A stretch of DNA of 64,000 nt. Origin: Mycobacteroides sp. CBMA 271 (GTDB lineage: Bacteria > Actinomycetota > Actinomycetes > Mycobacteriales > Mycobacteriaceae). Shown here one piece after another: positions 8,475-22,104 of this stretch; the stretch's first letter is position 1; each line of letters opens with the position of its first letter. Where the stretch lies: assembly GCF_009729205.1 (NCBI RefSeq), contig NZ_VTHB01000005.1, positions 1-64,000 on the forward strand. Direction: 5' to 3'. Position numbers and translations under genes: made by a program. The notes under the pieces were generated by a model. The model searched no databases. It saw nothing but the letters and a program-made list of their open reading frames with translations, and was not told where the DNA came from.

Positions 8475-9030
8475 GGCGCACCGAATCTTCGACGAGATCT
8501 AGTACGCGGCTGAGGCTCTCGGTGGATTCACCGGCGGCCAGGCGGGCCACCAGGCCGTCGAGCACCAAATCCAGATAGCCCAGGATCACCTCGCTGGACA
8601 CGTCCTCGCGCAAACGGCCGGCCTTCTTTTGGCGTTGCAACCGTGCCAGGGTGGCGGTGTTGAGCTCTTCGGAGCGCTGATTCCAGCCCCGTCGGAACTC
8701 GGGATCGTTACGCAGCTTGCGGGCAATCTCCAAACGGGTTGCCAACCAATCGAATTGGTTCGGATCGGCCAGCATGTCGCGCATCACCTGCACCAGGCCC
8801 TCGCGGCTGGCCACGTTGGCCATCCGTTCGGCATCCTCGCGGGCCAACGCGAAAAACAAGGTGTCCTTGTCGCGGAAATGGTGGAAGATCGCCCCCCGCG
8901 ACATGCCGATGGTGTGCTCCAGACGGCGCACGGTGGCGCCGTCATAGCCGTACTCGGCGAAACAGCGCCGCGCGCCATCGAGGATCTGGCGGCGACGAGC
9001 CGCGAGATGATCCTCGCTTACCCTAGGCAC
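8458..9030 (-). CDS. TetR family regulator downstream of acn
   Basis: 190 aa. The N-terminal TetR helix-turn-helix is clear: RRQILDGARRCFAEYGYDGATVRRLEHTIGMSRGAIFHHFRDKDTLF contains the tetramer of helices and the recognition segment. The rest is the variable ligand-binding domain. It starts 27 bases after acn stops, on the same strand, and corresponds to M. tuberculosis Rv1474c, which has been reported as an iron-linked repressor of acn. Autoregulation of the acn-tetR-dinB operon is therefore a reasonable inference. GTG start; no clear ribosome-binding site. Confidence 0.88.
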   Translation of the reverse strand: MPRVSEDHLAARRRQILDGARRCFAEYGYDGATVRRLEHTIGMSRGAIFHHFRDKDTLFFALAREDAERMANVASREGLVQVMRDMLADPNQFDWLATRLEIARKLRNDPEFRRGWNQRSEELNTATLARLQRQKKAGRLREDVSSEVILGYLDLVLDGLVARLAAGESTESLSRVLDLVEDSVRRADLS

Positions 9031-9057
9031 AGCGCGGCGCCGTTTCGCTTCGTCGTT

Positions 9058-12099
<3,042 letters not shown>

Positions 12100-12108
12100 T
12101 CAGCGCGT

Positions 12109-12114
12109 TAGATT
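12109..12114 (+). promoter_or_regulatory. -10 box of a probable leaderless promoter
   Basis: TAGATT is separated by exactly six bases from the GTG at 12121. No ribosome-binding site is present. This also supports GTG 12121 as the true start of the downstream membrane protein gene. Confidence 0.5.
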
Positions 12115-12120
12115 GATCGC

Positions 12121-12678
12121 GTGACCCCCCAGCACCTGCCCACCTTCATTCCCGCCGAGCTGTGCCAGGCGGTGGGCGTGTCGATCCAGACCGCGGGTAC
12201 CGACCCTCTGGGCTGGGCGACCAAGTGCTTAGAGATGACGCGCACGGATGTCAACGAGGACGGCGTGGCCGCGCCCTCGGCAGATGTTCCCGGATTGAAG
12301 GACGTCGTCGCGCAGGCGCACGCCAAGAACATCGACCTGAAGGTCATCGCACTCCCTAACAACCCGGGGATCGACACCCCGCTGCGCGATATCGCCACCG
12401 AGATTGGCAAGGATCACCCCGACTCGACGGTTCTCGTAATCAGTCCGTCGTTCGCCGGCACCTACAGCGCCACCTACGACAGGGTGACGCTGGAAGCTGG
12501 GCAGGACGTCGCAAAGACCGGCAACCCGGTGGTTTCGGCCAACAACTTCGTGAACGAGCTCGGGCGTGAGCACTTCTCCTGGACTGCGCTGACCATTGTG
12601 CTGGTCCTGCTTGTTGCCGCGGTGTGCGCTGGAATTACGGTGGTTCGCGGCCGGTTCACGAATGACTCGGTTAAGTAA
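12121..12678 (+). CDS. DUF6676-like membrane protein (Rv1476-like)
   Basis: 185 aa. Residues 1-145 form a soluble alpha/beta domain containing LKDVVAQAHAKNIDLKVIAL and STVLVISPSFAG, reminiscent of the TPM fold. A single transmembrane helix follows (WTALTIVLVLLVAAVCAGITV) with a short basic tail, so the domain most likely faces outward or the membrane surface depending on topology. The place between acn and ripA matches M. tuberculosis Rv1476. The family function is not established; adjacency to the RipA/RipB hydrolases suggests an envelope role, which is inference. Confidence 0.8.
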   Translation: MTPQHLPTFIPAELCQAVGVSIQTAGTDPLGWATKCLEMTRTDVNEDGVAAPSADVPGLKDVVAQAHAKNIDLKVIALPNNPGIDTPLRDIATEIGKDHPDSTVLVISPSFAGTYSATYDRVTLEAGQDVAKTGNPVVSANNFVNELGREHFSWTALTIVLVLLVAAVCAGITVVRGRFTNDSVK

Positions 12679-12818
12679 CGATTTGCAAACCATTCGCGCA
12701 GGTCATTCCGTCGCGAAATAGCCGCGCGCACTATGGAACCCGGATGAACTGCCGGTATTCAATTCACGCCAATTAACCGTCAGATGACATCTCATCAATT
12801 GCCTGTCAGAGGCTATTT

Positions 12819-12836
12819 AATTACACATCTGTAATT
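12819..12836. promoter_or_regulatory. Palindrome in the ripA upstream region, candidate operator
   Basis: AATTACA and TGTAATT form perfect 7-bp arms around a 4-bp centre in an AT-rich patch that stands out from the GC-rich surroundings. It lies about 110 bases before ripA. The ripAB region is under response-regulator control in other mycobacteria (MtrA, family knowledge), but I cannot match this palindrome to a defined box. Confidence 0.4.
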
Positions 12837-12944
12837 TGTGACTGGAGTTTCATTAGTGGCAAAAGTGACGTACGGTGCAAGTGGCGCCAATGTTGTTAGT
12901 GCGTCTGATGTGACAACTGGGAGCGTGTCGGGGAAGGGCCGCTG

Positions 12945-14441
12945 ATGACCGAGAAGGCTCGACGGACGCAACCGACAGGCAGAAACACGGAGGCGGCAGA
13001 CCGGATGAAACGGACAGCCAATGACCGTTTCGCGGGGCGTAGTAAACGAACCGCGACGGCCGCTCTGGTGGTGCCCCCGCTGCTGGCCGCGGGCCTGATC
13101 ATGATGCCCCCGACCGTGGCCGTCACCTCTGCCGAACCGAACGATCTCGCCTCATTGATCAGTCAACTGGCCGACACCAATCAGCAGATCGAACAGCTCA
13201 CCGCCGATGTGCAGACCCAACAGGAGTCCATCAACAAGGGCTTGGTCGATCTGCAGACAGCGCGTGACAACGCGGCAGGCGCAGCTCAGGCGGTCGACGA
13301 GGGGCAGCGTGCCGTCGACGTCGCCAACGGAGCGATCACAGATGCCCAGGGCAAATTCGACCAGATGGCGGTGGCCACCTACATGGCGGGTCCGTCGGGT
13401 TCCTATCTGACCGCGACCAACGCCGACGACGTCGTGCGTCTGGCGTCGGTGACCAAGAGCCTGGAGTCGAGCTCGCAGACAGTGATGGACAACCTGCGCC
13501 GCGCACGCACCGAACAGGTCAACAAGGAGTCGCAGGCGCGGGCCATCCAGGAGAAGGCCGACCAGGCTGCTGCCGACGTGCAAAAGCAGCAGGACGACCT
13601 GGTGGCCTCGATGCACGATGTGCAGAAGAAGCTTGAATCCCAGCGCGGTGCCGCCTCCGAGCTGGCTACCAAGAAGAAGAGCGCCGAGGCGCAGCTCGCC
13701 GCGGCCCGTGGACCGGAGTTCGCGGGCTCGACCGCGAGTGTTCGCGTGGTCAATCCGAGTGCTGCGATTGCGGGTAACGGCAATGAATGGACGGAGGGTC
13801 CGGCGGCGGCGCCCGCGGCTGGCGGCGAATGGGACACGACGCTGCCGATGATCGCGAGCGCCAACGTTCCCACTGATCCGATGGCCACGATCAATACGGT
13901 GCTCAGCATCGGCGGTACCGCAGCCAACGGCGTCACCAATCTTGGGCAGTCCGCGGTCTGCGGTGTCATCGGCATGTTCTGCCCCAAGCCCGCACCGGCG
14001 GCGACAGGTTCGGGCACCGACATTCCGAAGGTTTACGGCCGGGAGAACGTGGAGCGGGTTATTGCCCGCGCCGGGAGCGCGATGGGTACGCCATATTCCT
14101 GGGGCGGTGGTTCCTACAACGGGCCGACCAAGGGAATCGATTCTGGCGCAGGAACTGTCGGATACGACTGCTCGGGGCTGATGATGTATGGATTCGCCGC
14201 CGTCGGCATTCGGTTGCCGCACTACACCGGCTACCAGTACAACACCGGTCGCAAGGTTCCCACGGCGCAGATGAAGCGCGGAGACATGATCTTCTACGGC
14301 CCCAACGCAAGTCAGCACGTTGCGCTGTACCTCGGCAACGGTCAGATGCTCGAAGCGCCGAATACTGGCGATGTGGTCAAGGTGTCACCGGTTCGCACCA
14401 GCGGTATGACACCCTTCGTAACCCGATTGATTGAGTGGTAG
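12945..14441 (+). CDS. ripA: Peptidoglycan endopeptidase RipA
   Basis: 498-aa secreted NlpC/P60 hydrolase that cuts peptidoglycan stem peptides during septal splitting. Layout: a long basic N-terminus and signal segment (to about residue 63), a coiled coil of about 170 residues rich in Gln, Glu, Lys and Ala that acts as the inhibitory domain in the family, a linker, then NlpC/P60. Catalytic residues are Cys409 (GYDCSG), His458 (SQHVALY) and Glu470 (MLEAP), spaced exactly as C383, H432 and E444 in M. tuberculosis RipA. ATG 12945 has GGGGAAGGG upstream; an in-frame ATG at 13005 with GGAGG is an equally good start and would give a shorter leader. Overlaps ripB by seven bases. Confidence 0.95.
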   Translation: MTEKARRTQPTGRNTEAADRMKRTANDRFAGRSKRTATAALVVPPLLAAGLIMMPPTVAVTSAEPNDLASLISQLADTNQQIEQLTADVQTQQESINKGLVDLQTARDNAAGAAQAVDEGQRAVDVANGAITDAQGKFDQMAVATYMAGPSGSYLTATNADDVVRLASVTKSLESSSQTVMDNLRRARTEQVNKESQARAIQEKADQAAADVQKQQDDLVASMHDVQKKLESQRGAASELATKKKSAEAQLAAARGPEFAGSTASVRVVNPSAAIAGNGNEWTEGPAAAPAAGGEWDTTLPMIASANVPTDPMATINTVLSIGGTAANGVTNLGQSAVCGVIGMFCPKPAPAATGSGTDIPKVYGRENVERVIARAGSAMGTPYSWGGGSYNGPTKGIDSGAGTVGYDCSGLMMYGFAAVGIRLPHYTGYQYNTGRKVPTAQMKRGDMIFYGPNASQHVALYLGNGQMLEAPNTGDVVKVSPVRTSGMTPFVTRLIEW

Positions 14442-15208
14442 CACCGGTGAGCACAGCGAAAACGATCAGATCACTAAAAGCGCAGGGCCTCTTCCTATTG
14501 CGGGCAGCGATCGCTGCGTCCATCGCGGTCGCTCTGACGCTCTTCATGGGTGTCCCGCGTGCCACGGCCGATGAGAACCCGGTTGCCCCCAACGTTGGTG
14601 GGGCGTTTCTGAATGCCCTCGGCCTGAACCCCTCGGGTGGTGACTGGGACAACACACTGCCCTTCGCCGGGCCCAGCCAGGGCGCCGACCCCACGAAGAT
14701 CATGAACGGCGTGATGGGCGTCGGCCAGTCCGCGCTCGGTGCGTTGGGCATCGGCGGGAACCGGTCCGCCGCGGCCGCCGGGCAGGGACGTCCGCTCGTG
14801 TACGGGCGCGCGGCAGTCGAGCGCGTCATCCAGCGTGGTGGCACCCAGATGGGTGTCCCGTACTCATGGGGTGGCGGCACCGTGCGTGGACCCAGCGGCG
14901 GCGTGGACTACGACGCTGGCAAGGTCGGATACGACTGCTCGGGGTTCACCATGTTCTCCTACGCGGCCGCGGGCGTGAAGCTGCCGAAGTACTCGGGTGA
15001 TCAGTACAACGCGGGTATGAAGGTCCCGGTGTCGCAGGCAAAGCGCGGCGATCTCCTTTTCTACGGGCCCGGTGGTTCCCAGCACGTGGTGATCTATCTA
15101 GGCAACGGCCAGATGCTCGAGGCCAGCGGTAGCGCGGAGAAGGTGACGGTGTCTCCGGTGCGTACCGGCGGCATGACGCCGTATGCGGTGCGCATCATCG
15201 CCTGGTAA
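14435..15208 (+). CDS. ripB: Peptidoglycan endopeptidase RipB
   Basis: 257-aa NlpC/P60 hydrolase lacking the coiled coil of RipA. After a signal peptide (hydrophobic LRAAIAASIAVALTLFMG, cleavage near ATADE) comes a short linker and the catalytic domain, with Cys168 in GYDCSG, His in SQHVVIY and the acidic residue in QMLEAS. The family cleaves the D-Glu to diaminopimelate bond. GTG 14435 overlaps the ripA stop; GTG 14447 is an alternative that changes only four residues. The pair ripA-ripB is translationally coupled, as in M. tuberculosis Rv1477-Rv1478. Confidence 0.93.
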   Translation: MVAPVSTAKTIRSLKAQGLFLLRAAIAASIAVALTLFMGVPRATADENPVAPNVGGAFLNALGLNPSGGDWDNTLPFAGPSQGADPTKIMNGVMGVGQSALGALGIGGNRSAAAAGQGRPLVYGRAAVERVIQRGGTQMGVPYSWGGGTVRGPSGGVDYDAGKVGYDCSGFTMFSYAAAGVKLPKYSGDQYNAGMKVPVSQAKRGDLLFYGPGGSQHVVIYLGNGQMLEASGSAEKVTVSPVRTGGMTPYAVRIIAW

Positions 15209-15382
15209 TCGCCTCTGGCCCCAAAAGGGCGCGCCAGCGAACGGGTACGTGGACCAAATCCAGGGATGCTGGAATAGTGGACCGAAGGCGTCGCCCAGGC
15301 TTGGGCGCCGCTCGCAGGGACAACCCGGCCGTTAGGGCCACCAACAGCGCATGAATCGTCAGGCAGAGCCGGAGGGAAGTTG

Positions 15383-16528
15383 ATGTCATCACCAGGGTCA
15401 CCAGGGGGAGGTGCCGGGTACCCCGGCGGAAGCGCCGGCCCCGTGCCGCACGCCCCGCAGGGTGCGACATCTCCGGCCCTGGCCGCCGAGGTGCAGAACC
15501 TCGAGCGCGCCATCTTCGAGGTCAAGCGCATCATCGTGGGCCAGGACCGGCTCGTTGAACGAATCCTGGTCGGCCTGCTCGCCAAGGGGCACGTGCTGCT
15601 CGAAGGTGTGCCCGGTGTCGCCAAGACGCTCGCGGTGGAGACCTTCGCCAAGGTGGTGGGTGGCTCCTTCTCCCGTGTCCAGTTCACCCCCGACCTGGTT
15701 CCCACCGACATCATCGGTACGCGCATCTACCGTCAAGGCAAGGAAGAGTTCGATACCGAGCTCGGTCCCGTGGTGGCCAACTTCCTGCTGGCGGACGAGA
15801 TCAACCGTGCGCCCGCCAAGGTGCAGTCGGCACTGCTGGAGGTCATGGCCGAGCGGCAGGTCTCGATCGGTGGACAGACCTATCCGATGCCCAAGCCGTT
15901 CTTGGTGATGGCGACTCAGAACCCCATCGAGAACGAGGGCGTGTATCCGCTGCCGGAAGCGCAGCGTGACCGTTTCCTCTTCAAGATCAACGTCGACTAC
16001 CCGACCGTCGAGGAAGAGCGCGAAATCATCTACCGGATGGGTGTCACCCCGCCGGAGCCCAAGCAGATCCTGTCGGCCGAAGCATTGCTGCGCCTGCAGG
16101 ACCTCGCGGCCAACAACTTCGTGCATCACGCCCTGGTCGACTACGTGGTTCGAGTCATCTCGGCGACCCGTAATCCGGCGCAGTTTGGCCTCGGCGATGT
16201 CGCGAACTGGATCTCCTACGGCGCCAGCCCCCGTGCCTCGCTCGGCATCATTGCCGCGTCCCGTGCGTTGGCGCTGGTTCGCGGTCGCGACTACGTGATC
16301 CCGCAGGACGTCATCGAGGTCATTCCGGACGTGCTCCGTCACCGCCTGGTGATGAGCTACGACGCCCTGGCCGACGAGGTTACCGCCGACACCGCGATTA
16401 ACCGGATTCTGCAGACGGTTGGGCTGCCGCAGGTGAATGCTGTCCCGCAACAAGGACATTCGGTGCCGCCGGCGATGGTGGGGACGAACAACCCGGTCCC
16501 GGCCGGCCATAACGCCGCGCCCAGGTGA
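15383..16528 (+). CDS. moxR1: MoxR-family AAA+ ATPase
   Basis: 381 aa. A Gly/Pro-rich N-terminal tail precedes the AAA+ module: Walker A GVPGVAKT at residues 75-82, Walker B LLADE at 135-139, sensor 1 in MATQNP and the sensor 2 lid towards the C-terminus. MoxR ATPases act as chaperones with VWA-domain partners, and the next two genes (DUF58, then VWA) are the usual partners. ATG 15383 has GGAGG seven bases upstream; TTG 15380 is directly in front and in frame. Nearly identical in layout to Rv1479. The 171-base region upstream has a small hairpin (CGCCCA/TGGGCG, 15292-15307) that may end ripAB transcription. Confidence 0.94.
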   Translation: MSSPGSPGGGAGYPGGSAGPVPHAPQGATSPALAAEVQNLERAIFEVKRIIVGQDRLVERILVGLLAKGHVLLEGVPGVAKTLAVETFAKVVGGSFSRVQFTPDLVPTDIIGTRIYRQGKEEFDTELGPVVANFLLADEINRAPAKVQSALLEVMAERQVSIGGQTYPMPKPFLVMATQNPIENEGVYPLPEAQRDRFLFKINVDYPTVEEEREIIYRMGVTPPEPKQILSAEALLRLQDLAANNFVHHALVDYVVRVISATRNPAQFGLGDVANWISYGASPRASLGIIAASRALALVRGRDYVIPQDVIEVIPDVLRHRLVMSYDALADEVTADTAINRILQTVGLPQVNAVPQQGHSVPPAMVGTNNPVPAGHNAAPR

Positions 16529-17496
16529 ACACCCCCAGTTCTGGCGCCGGTCGGCCGGTAGACATTCCGTCCCTGCGTCGTGGCGAGATCCGTGATCCGC
16601 AGCTGTCGGCGGCGCTGCGGACACTGGAACTGAAGATTCGGCGCAAGCTCGACGGGGTACTGCACGGCAACCACCTCGGGCTCATTCCGGGCCCGGGATC
16701 GGAGCCGGGGGAGTCGAGGCTGTATCAGCCCGGTGACGACGTGCGCCGGATGGACTGGTCGGTGACCGCCCGTACCACCAGCCCGCACGTGCGCCAGATG
16801 ATCGCCGATCGCGAGCTGGAGACGTGGTTGGTGGTCGACATGTCGGCAAGCCTGGATTTTGGCACCACCAACTGCGAGAAGCGCGATCTCGCGGTCGCGG
16901 CGGCAGCGGCCATCATCTTCCTCAACAGTGGCGGCGGAAATCGGCTCGGTGCATTGATTGCCAACGGGGACAGGATTGTTCGGTTGCCGGCACGATCCGG
17001 TCGCGCCCATGAGCAGGACATCCTGCGCAGCATCGCGACCATGCCGAAAGCGCCGCAGGGTGTGCGCGGCGACCTTTCATTGGCCATCGATGCGTTGCGG
17101 CGCCCGGAGCGTCGCCGCGGCATGGCGGTCGTGATCAGCGACTTCCTCGGCCCCATCAACTGGATGCGTCCGCTGCGTGCCATCGGCGCGCGGCACGAAG
17201 TGCTCGGTATCGAGGTGCTCGACCCGCGTGACATGGAGCTTCCCGATGTCGGCGAGGTTCTGCTGCAGGACGCCGAGTCCGGGGTCACCAAGGAGTATCG
17301 AATCGATGAGAACCTGCGCCGAGATTTTGAACAGGCGGCGGCCAGGCATCATGAAGAGGTGGCACGTACATTACGACGTTGCGGTGCACCGATATTGAGC
17401 CTTCGGACCGACCGTGACTGGATCAACGACATCGTGAGATTCGTCTCCCAGCAGCGCCGCGGTGCGGTGGCTGGGACGGGATCGGGGGCCCGATGA
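16525..17496 (+). CDS. DUF58 domain protein
   Basis: 323-aa protein with the DUF58 hallmark [21 protein letters not shown] near residues 70-90, followed by a degenerate VWA-like fold ([12 protein letters not shown] and [10 protein letters not shown]). GTG start at 16525 overlaps the moxR1 stop by four bases, so the two are translationally coupled. In MoxR systems this type of protein works with the ATPase and the membrane VWA protein that follows. Counterpart of Rv1480. Cytosolic; no membrane segment seen. Confidence 0.88.
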   Translation: MNTPSSGAGRPVDIPSLRRGEIRDPQLSAALRTLELKIRRKLDGVLHGNHLGLIPGPGSEPGESRLYQPGDDVRRMDWSVTARTTSPHVRQMIADRELETWLVVDMSASLDFGTTNCEKRDLAVAAAAAIIFLNSGGGNRLGALIANGDRIVRLPARSGRAHEQDILRSIATMPKAPQGVRGDLSLAIDALRRPERRRGMAVVISDFLGPINWMRPLRAIGARHEVLGIEVLDPRDMELPDVGEVLLQDAESGVTKEYRIDENLRRDFEQAAARHHEEVARTLRRCGAPILSLRTDRDWINDIVRFVSQQRRGAVAGTGSGAR

Positions 17497-18503
17497 GTGA
17501 TCTGCCGTTCTTTGGGCCGATGACTCTCACGGGCTTCACACACCCGTGGTTCTTCTTCGTGCTGGTGCTGGTCGCCGCGTTGGTCGGGCTCTACGTGTTT
17601 GCGCAGTATCTGCGCGAGAAGCGCGTGCTGCGGTTCGCGAACACCGAACTGCTGGACTCCGTCGCCCCCAAGCGTCCGCGTACCTGGCGCCACGCGGCCA
17701 CCGCGCTGCTGGTTGTCGGGCTGGTCGTGCTGACCGTCGCGCTCGCGGGCCCCAGTCATGACGTGCGGATTCCGCGTAACCGTGCCGTGGTGATGCTCGT
17801 CATCGACGTCTCTCGCTCCATGGAGTCCACCGATGTGGCCCCGAACCGCCTCGGCGCTGCGAAGGAAGCCGGCAAGGAGTTCGCGCGCAATCTCACCCCG
17901 GGGATCAACCTGGGTCTCATTGCGTACGCGGGTACCGCAACAGTGCTGGTCTCGCCCACCACCAACCGGGACGCCACCGTCAACGCGCTCGACAATCTGC
18001 AACTGGCTGACCGCACCGCCACCGGCGAGGGCATCTTCACGGCGCTACAGGCCATTGCCACGGTGGGCGCGGTCATCGGCGGCGGCGATAAGGCGCCTCC
18101 AGCCCGCATCGTGCTGATGTCCGATGGTAAGGAGACGGTGCCGTCGAACCCCGATAACCCGAAGGGCGCCTACACCGCGGCACGGACCGCCAAGGACCAG
18201 CAGGTGCCGATTTCGACCATTGCCTTCGGCACCAAGGATGGGTACGTCGAGATCAATGGGCAGCGTCAGGCCGTTCCGTACGCCCCCGACATGATGGAGA
18301 AGGTGGCCAAGCTCTCGGGTGGCGAAACCTACACGGCGTCGTCACTTGGCGAGCTCAAACAGGTCTATGCCAACCTGCAGCAGCAGATCGGTTACGAAAC
18401 GATTCGGGGTGACGCGAGCGTCGGCTGGCTGAGGCTGGGGGCATTGCTTGTCCTGGCGGCAGCCTTCGTCGGAGTGCTGGTCAACCGGCGCCTTCCGAAC
18501 TAG
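17493..18503 (+). CDS. Membrane VWA-domain protein
   Basis: 336 aa. Two N-terminal membrane segments ([17 protein letters not shown], then [17 protein letters not shown]), a von Willebrand A domain and a final membrane helix near residue 315. The MIDAS metal site is complete at its first element: D105-x-S107-x-S109 in VIDVSRSM. Starts in an ATGA overlap with the DUF58 gene. With moxR1 this forms the conserved MoxR-DUF58-VWA operon (Rv1479-Rv1481), inferred to assemble or remodel an envelope complex. The gene that follows it in M. tuberculosis (Rv1482c) is absent here; fabG1 comes next after 79 bases. Confidence 0.9.
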   Translation: MSDLPFFGPMTLTGFTHPWFFFVLVLVAALVGLYVFAQYLREKRVLRFANTELLDSVAPKRPRTWRHAATALLVVGLVVLTVALAGPSHDVRIPRNRAVVMLVIDVSRSMESTDVAPNRLGAAKEAGKEFARNLTPGINLGLIAYAGTATVLVSPTTNRDATVNALDNLQLADRTATGEGIFTALQAIATVGAVIGGGDKAPPARIVLMSDGKETVPSNPDNPKGAYTAARTAKDQQVPISTIAFGTKDGYVEINGQRQAVPYAPDMMEKVAKLSGGETYTASSLGELKQVYANLQQQIGYETIRGDASVGWLRLGALLVLAAAFVGVLVNRRLPN

Positions 18504-18568
18504 GTCGGTATCAGCACGGCGGGTTCACTTCAGCCTGTCGTGTGGGCCAGTCGGTTAGGCCAAAGTCT

Positions 18569-19329
<761 letters not shown>

Positions 19330-19373
19330 GACCGATCTAATTCTGCAGGGCGAGAACACAACTAAGGAGAATC

Positions 19374-20183
19374 GTGGCGGGACTACTTGAGGGCAAGCGG
19401 ATCCTGGTGACGGGCATCATCACCGATTCGTCGATCGCGTTCCACATTGCAAAGGTCGCGCAGGAGCAGGGCGCGCAGCTGGTGCTCACTGGGTTCGACC
19501 GAATGCGGCTCATCGAGCGCATAGCCCAGCGCCTTCCGGAGCCGGCGCCGCTGCTGGAGCTGGATGTGCAGAACGAGGAGCATCTGGCCTCTCTCGCAGG
19601 CCGTGTCTCCGAGGTGATCGGGGAGGGCAACAAGCTTGACGGTGCGGTCCACTCGATCGGCTTCATGCCGCAGACCGGGATGGGGATGAACCCGTTCTTC
19701 GAGGCCCCCTTCGCGGACGTTTCGAAGGGCTTCCACATCTCGGCGTTCTCGTATGCCTCGCTGGCCAAGGCCGTGCTGCCGGTCATGAACCGGGGCGGCA
19801 GCATTGTGGGTATGGACTTCGATCCCACCAGGGCGATGCCGTTCTACAACTGGATGACCGTCGCCAAGAGTGCGCTGGAATCGGTAAACCGGTTCGTCGC
19901 GCGCGAGGCTGGGGAGGCCGGTGTTCGTTCGAACCTCGTTGCCGCAGGACCCATCCGGACGTTGGCGATGAGCGCGATCGTCGGCGGTGCGCTCGGCGAC
20001 GAGGCCGGCCAGAAGATGACTGTGTTGGAGGACGGCTGGGATCAGCGCGCCCCGATCGGCTGGGATATGAAGGATCCGACGCCGGTTGCCAAGACGGTGT
20101 GCGCCCTGTTGTCGGATTGGCTGCCCGCCACCACCGGTGACATCATCTTCGCCGACGGTGGCGCGCACACTCAGCTGGTCTAA
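19374..20183 (+). CDS. inhA: Enoyl-ACP reductase InhA
   Basis: 269-aa NADH-dependent enoyl-ACP reductase of FAS-II, the target of activated isoniazid and of ethionamide. Same length as the M. tuberculosis enzyme. Catalytic residues Phe149, Tyr158 and Lys165 are present. Positions tied to resistance elsewhere are wild type (Ile21, Ser94, Ile95). Position 157, next to the catalytic Tyr, is Phe here; it is Ala in M. tuberculosis as I recall. GTG start with AAGGAGA upstream (AACTAAGGAGAATC). hemH starts on the very next base after its stop. Confidence 0.97.
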   Translation: MAGLLEGKRILVTGIITDSSIAFHIAKVAQEQGAQLVLTGFDRMRLIERIAQRLPEPAPLLELDVQNEEHLASLAGRVSEVIGEGNKLDGAVHSIGFMPQTGMGMNPFFEAPFADVSKGFHISAFSYASLAKAVLPVMNRGGSIVGMDFDPTRAMPFYNWMTVAKSALESVNRFVAREAGEAGVRSNLVAAGPIRTLAMSAIVGGALGDEAGQKMTVLEDGWDQRAPIGWDMKDPTPVAKTVCALLSDWLPATTGDIIFADGGAHTQLV

Positions 20184-21215
20184 GTGGAGTTTGATGCCGT
20201 TCTCCTGCTGTCGTTCGGTGGACCCGAAGGGCCGCAGGAGGTCCGGCCGTTCCTTGAGAACGTAACGCGTGGTCGCGGGGTGCCGCCCGAGCGCCTCGAC
20301 GAGGTTGCGGAACATTATTTCCATTTCGGCGGTGTGTCGCCGATCAATGGCATTAACCGCGCACTGATTGCGCAGATCGAGCGGCAGCTGGAGCTGGCCG
20401 GGCGCCGGCTGCCCGTGTTCTTTGGCAATCGCAACTGGTATCCGATGGTGGAAGACACCGTTACCGATATGCGCGACAAGGGGATTCGACGCGCGGCGGT
20501 GTTCACCACCTCGGCCTGGGGTGGGTACTCGGGATGCACACAGTATGTGGAGGACATTGCCCGTGCCCGTGCCGCGGTCGGCGACGGAGCGCCCGAGCTG
20601 GTGAAGCTCCGCCAGTACTTCGACCACCCGGCGCTGGTCAGGATGTACGCAGATGCCGTAACGGCGGCGGCTGCGGGTTTAGGGAGTGCGCCGCGGCTGG
20701 TGTTCACCGCACATTCCATCCCTGTCGCGGCCGATCGACGACACGGTCCGGAGCTGTATAGCCGCCAGGTGCACTACCTCGCGCGACTGGTGGCCGCCGC
20801 AGCCGGTTACCGGGAGTTCGACGTGGTGTGGCAGTCGCGTTCCGGCCCGCCGCAGGTGCCGTGGCTCGAACCGGACATCGTGGATTACTTGGCTCATCTT
20901 GCGACTCAGCGGGATCGGGGAGTGCGATCTGTAGTCGTAGCCCCTATCGGTTTCGTCTCGGACCATCTGGAGGTGGTGTGGGACTTGGACAACGAGGCCC
21001 GCGAGTACGCTGACGAACATGGCATCGAGTTCGCGCGGGCGGCGACGCCGGGTGCCGACGAGCGATTCGCGCGGATCGCGGTCGACTTGATCGGTGAGGT
21101 CGCAGATGGGGGCGCGCAGCTACGCGCGGCCGGTGAAAATCCCGTTCCTGGATACGGATTCAGTGTGAACGGTGCTCCCTGCTCGCCGCTGTGCTGCGGC
21201 CGGTCAGGCGACTAG
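20184..21215 (+). CDS. hemH: Ferrochelatase
   Basis: 343-aa enzyme of the last steps of haem synthesis, inserting iron into the porphyrin (in actinobacteria the coproporphyrin-dependent route). The conserved TAHSIP metal-site motif and the SYSGCTQY-type segment ([12 protein letters not shown]) are present. The C-terminal Cys cluster [12 protein letters not shown], together with the Cys in YSGCTQ, matches the [2Fe-2S] ligands described for some bacterial ferrochelatases. GTG at 20184 abuts the inhA stop with no gap, so it is the third gene of the operon. Its stop shares CTAG with the convergent gene. Confidence 0.94.
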   Translation: MEFDAVLLLSFGGPEGPQEVRPFLENVTRGRGVPPERLDEVAEHYFHFGGVSPINGINRALIAQIERQLELAGRRLPVFFGNRNWYPMVEDTVTDMRDKGIRRAAVFTTSAWGGYSGCTQYVEDIARARAAVGDGAPELVKLRQYFDHPALVRMYADAVTAAAAGLGSAPRLVFTAHSIPVAADRRHGPELYSRQVHYLARLVAAAAGYREFDVVWQSRSGPPQVPWLEPDIVDYLAHLATQRDRGVRSVVVAPIGFVSDHLEVVWDLDNEAREYADEHGIEFARAATPGADERFARIAVDLIGEVADGGAQLRAAGENPVPGYGFSVNGAPCSPLCCGRSGD

Positions 21216-22039
21216 CCGGCGGATTCGATGATGGCGGCAGCAGCGGCCATCCGTGCCTCGCGCACCAGAATCACGAGGGGACGCAGCACGTCGGCAACGG
21301 CGCCGTCGTCGAGAGCACCGGGAGCCTCCATGATCTCGGCTGCCGCCGTGGCGATGGCCTCCACCTGGTTGGCCGAGTCGAGGACCCGGACTGCACGATC
21401 CGGCGCGTAGTCCGGTAGGCGATGCCCGCGTAGCGTGGACAGCACGTCCTCGACCAGGGCACGGGGGTCCACGTCGATTGCGCCCACCGCGCGGTCCAGT
21501 CGATCGAGGGTCGCGGTGGCGGTCCGGACTGCCTGGCGTAGTTGGTATTCGGCTTCTCCGAGGTCTGGCCCGGGGCGTGCGGCGATCCTTGAGGGCAGCG
21601 AATACACGGTCCAGGACAGGCCGACGGCCTCGTCGCGGTCTTCGTCGTACTCGACGGCGGGAACCAATCCTATTGCCGTGGAATTATTTTCACGATCGCA
21701 GAGCACAATCGCCTCACTGGACTCCATCGCATCGCGCTGGAACTGAGTGCCGGCGGGCAGGCCGCGGGGGTCACCGGGAGCGGGCAGGATCACGTGAATA
21801 TCGGGCGAACCATGTGGCTGCCCGGTCGCGGTACGGATCGTCTGCAGTAGGCCGATGGGGCCGTTGTCGTCCATGTCTGGCCAGGAGAGTCCCGTATGGC
21901 CGGCCGCCACCGCATCGTACGCCGTGACCAAATGGCGTGGGGCCCAGGCGATGAGGGCGTCAATGACGTCGTCGGGCGCAGCGCGGCCGGCCAGCCATGC
22001 GCTTGCCCACACCGCCAGGGACACACTCGGATTCGCCAT
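21212..22039 (-). CDS. Conserved hypothetical protein (Rv1486c-like)
   Basis: About 275 aa, helical and acidic, with no signal peptide or convincing membrane segment. The N-terminal part ([20 protein letters not shown]) and a central block with [31 protein letters not shown] are regular and well coded, but I recognise no catalytic motif. I start it at ATG 22039 because TACACT (minus strand, 22049-22054) lies nine bases upstream; TTG 22078 and GTG 22075 are alternatives. It faces the nfeD gene across a 65-base divergent region. Equivalent to M. tuberculosis Rv1486c in position. Function unknown. Confidence 0.7.
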   Translation of the reverse strand: MANPSVSLAVWASAWLAGRAAPDDVIDALIAWAPRHLVTAYDAVAAGHTGLSWPDMDDNGPIGLLQTIRTATGQPHGSPDIHVILPAPGDPRGLPAGTQFQRDAMESSEAIVLCDRENNSTAIGLVPAVEYDEDRDEAVGLSWTVYSLPSRIAARPGPDLGEAEYQLRQAVRTATATLDRLDRAVGAIDVDPRALVEDVLSTLRGHRLPDYAPDRAVRVLDSANQVEAIATAAAEIMEAPGALDDGAVADVLRPLVILVREARMAAAAAIIESAG

Positions 22040-22092
22040 GATGTTCGCAGTGTAAGGCGCCGCATCCGCCCCCACCAATTGCCCACGCGGGC

Positions 22093-22098
22093 TAATGT
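22093..22098 (+). promoter_or_regulatory. -10 box of a probable leaderless promoter for nfeD
   Basis: TAATGT is followed by six bases and then ATG 22105. No ribosome-binding site precedes the start. Confidence 0.5.
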
Positions 22099-22104
22099 GG
22101 GTGC

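Noticed and set aside
12679..12944. c-di-AMP (ydaO) riboswitch ahead of ripA
   Set aside because: Some NlpC/P60 genes carry one, but the conserved ydaO blocks are not visible in this AT-rich stretch.
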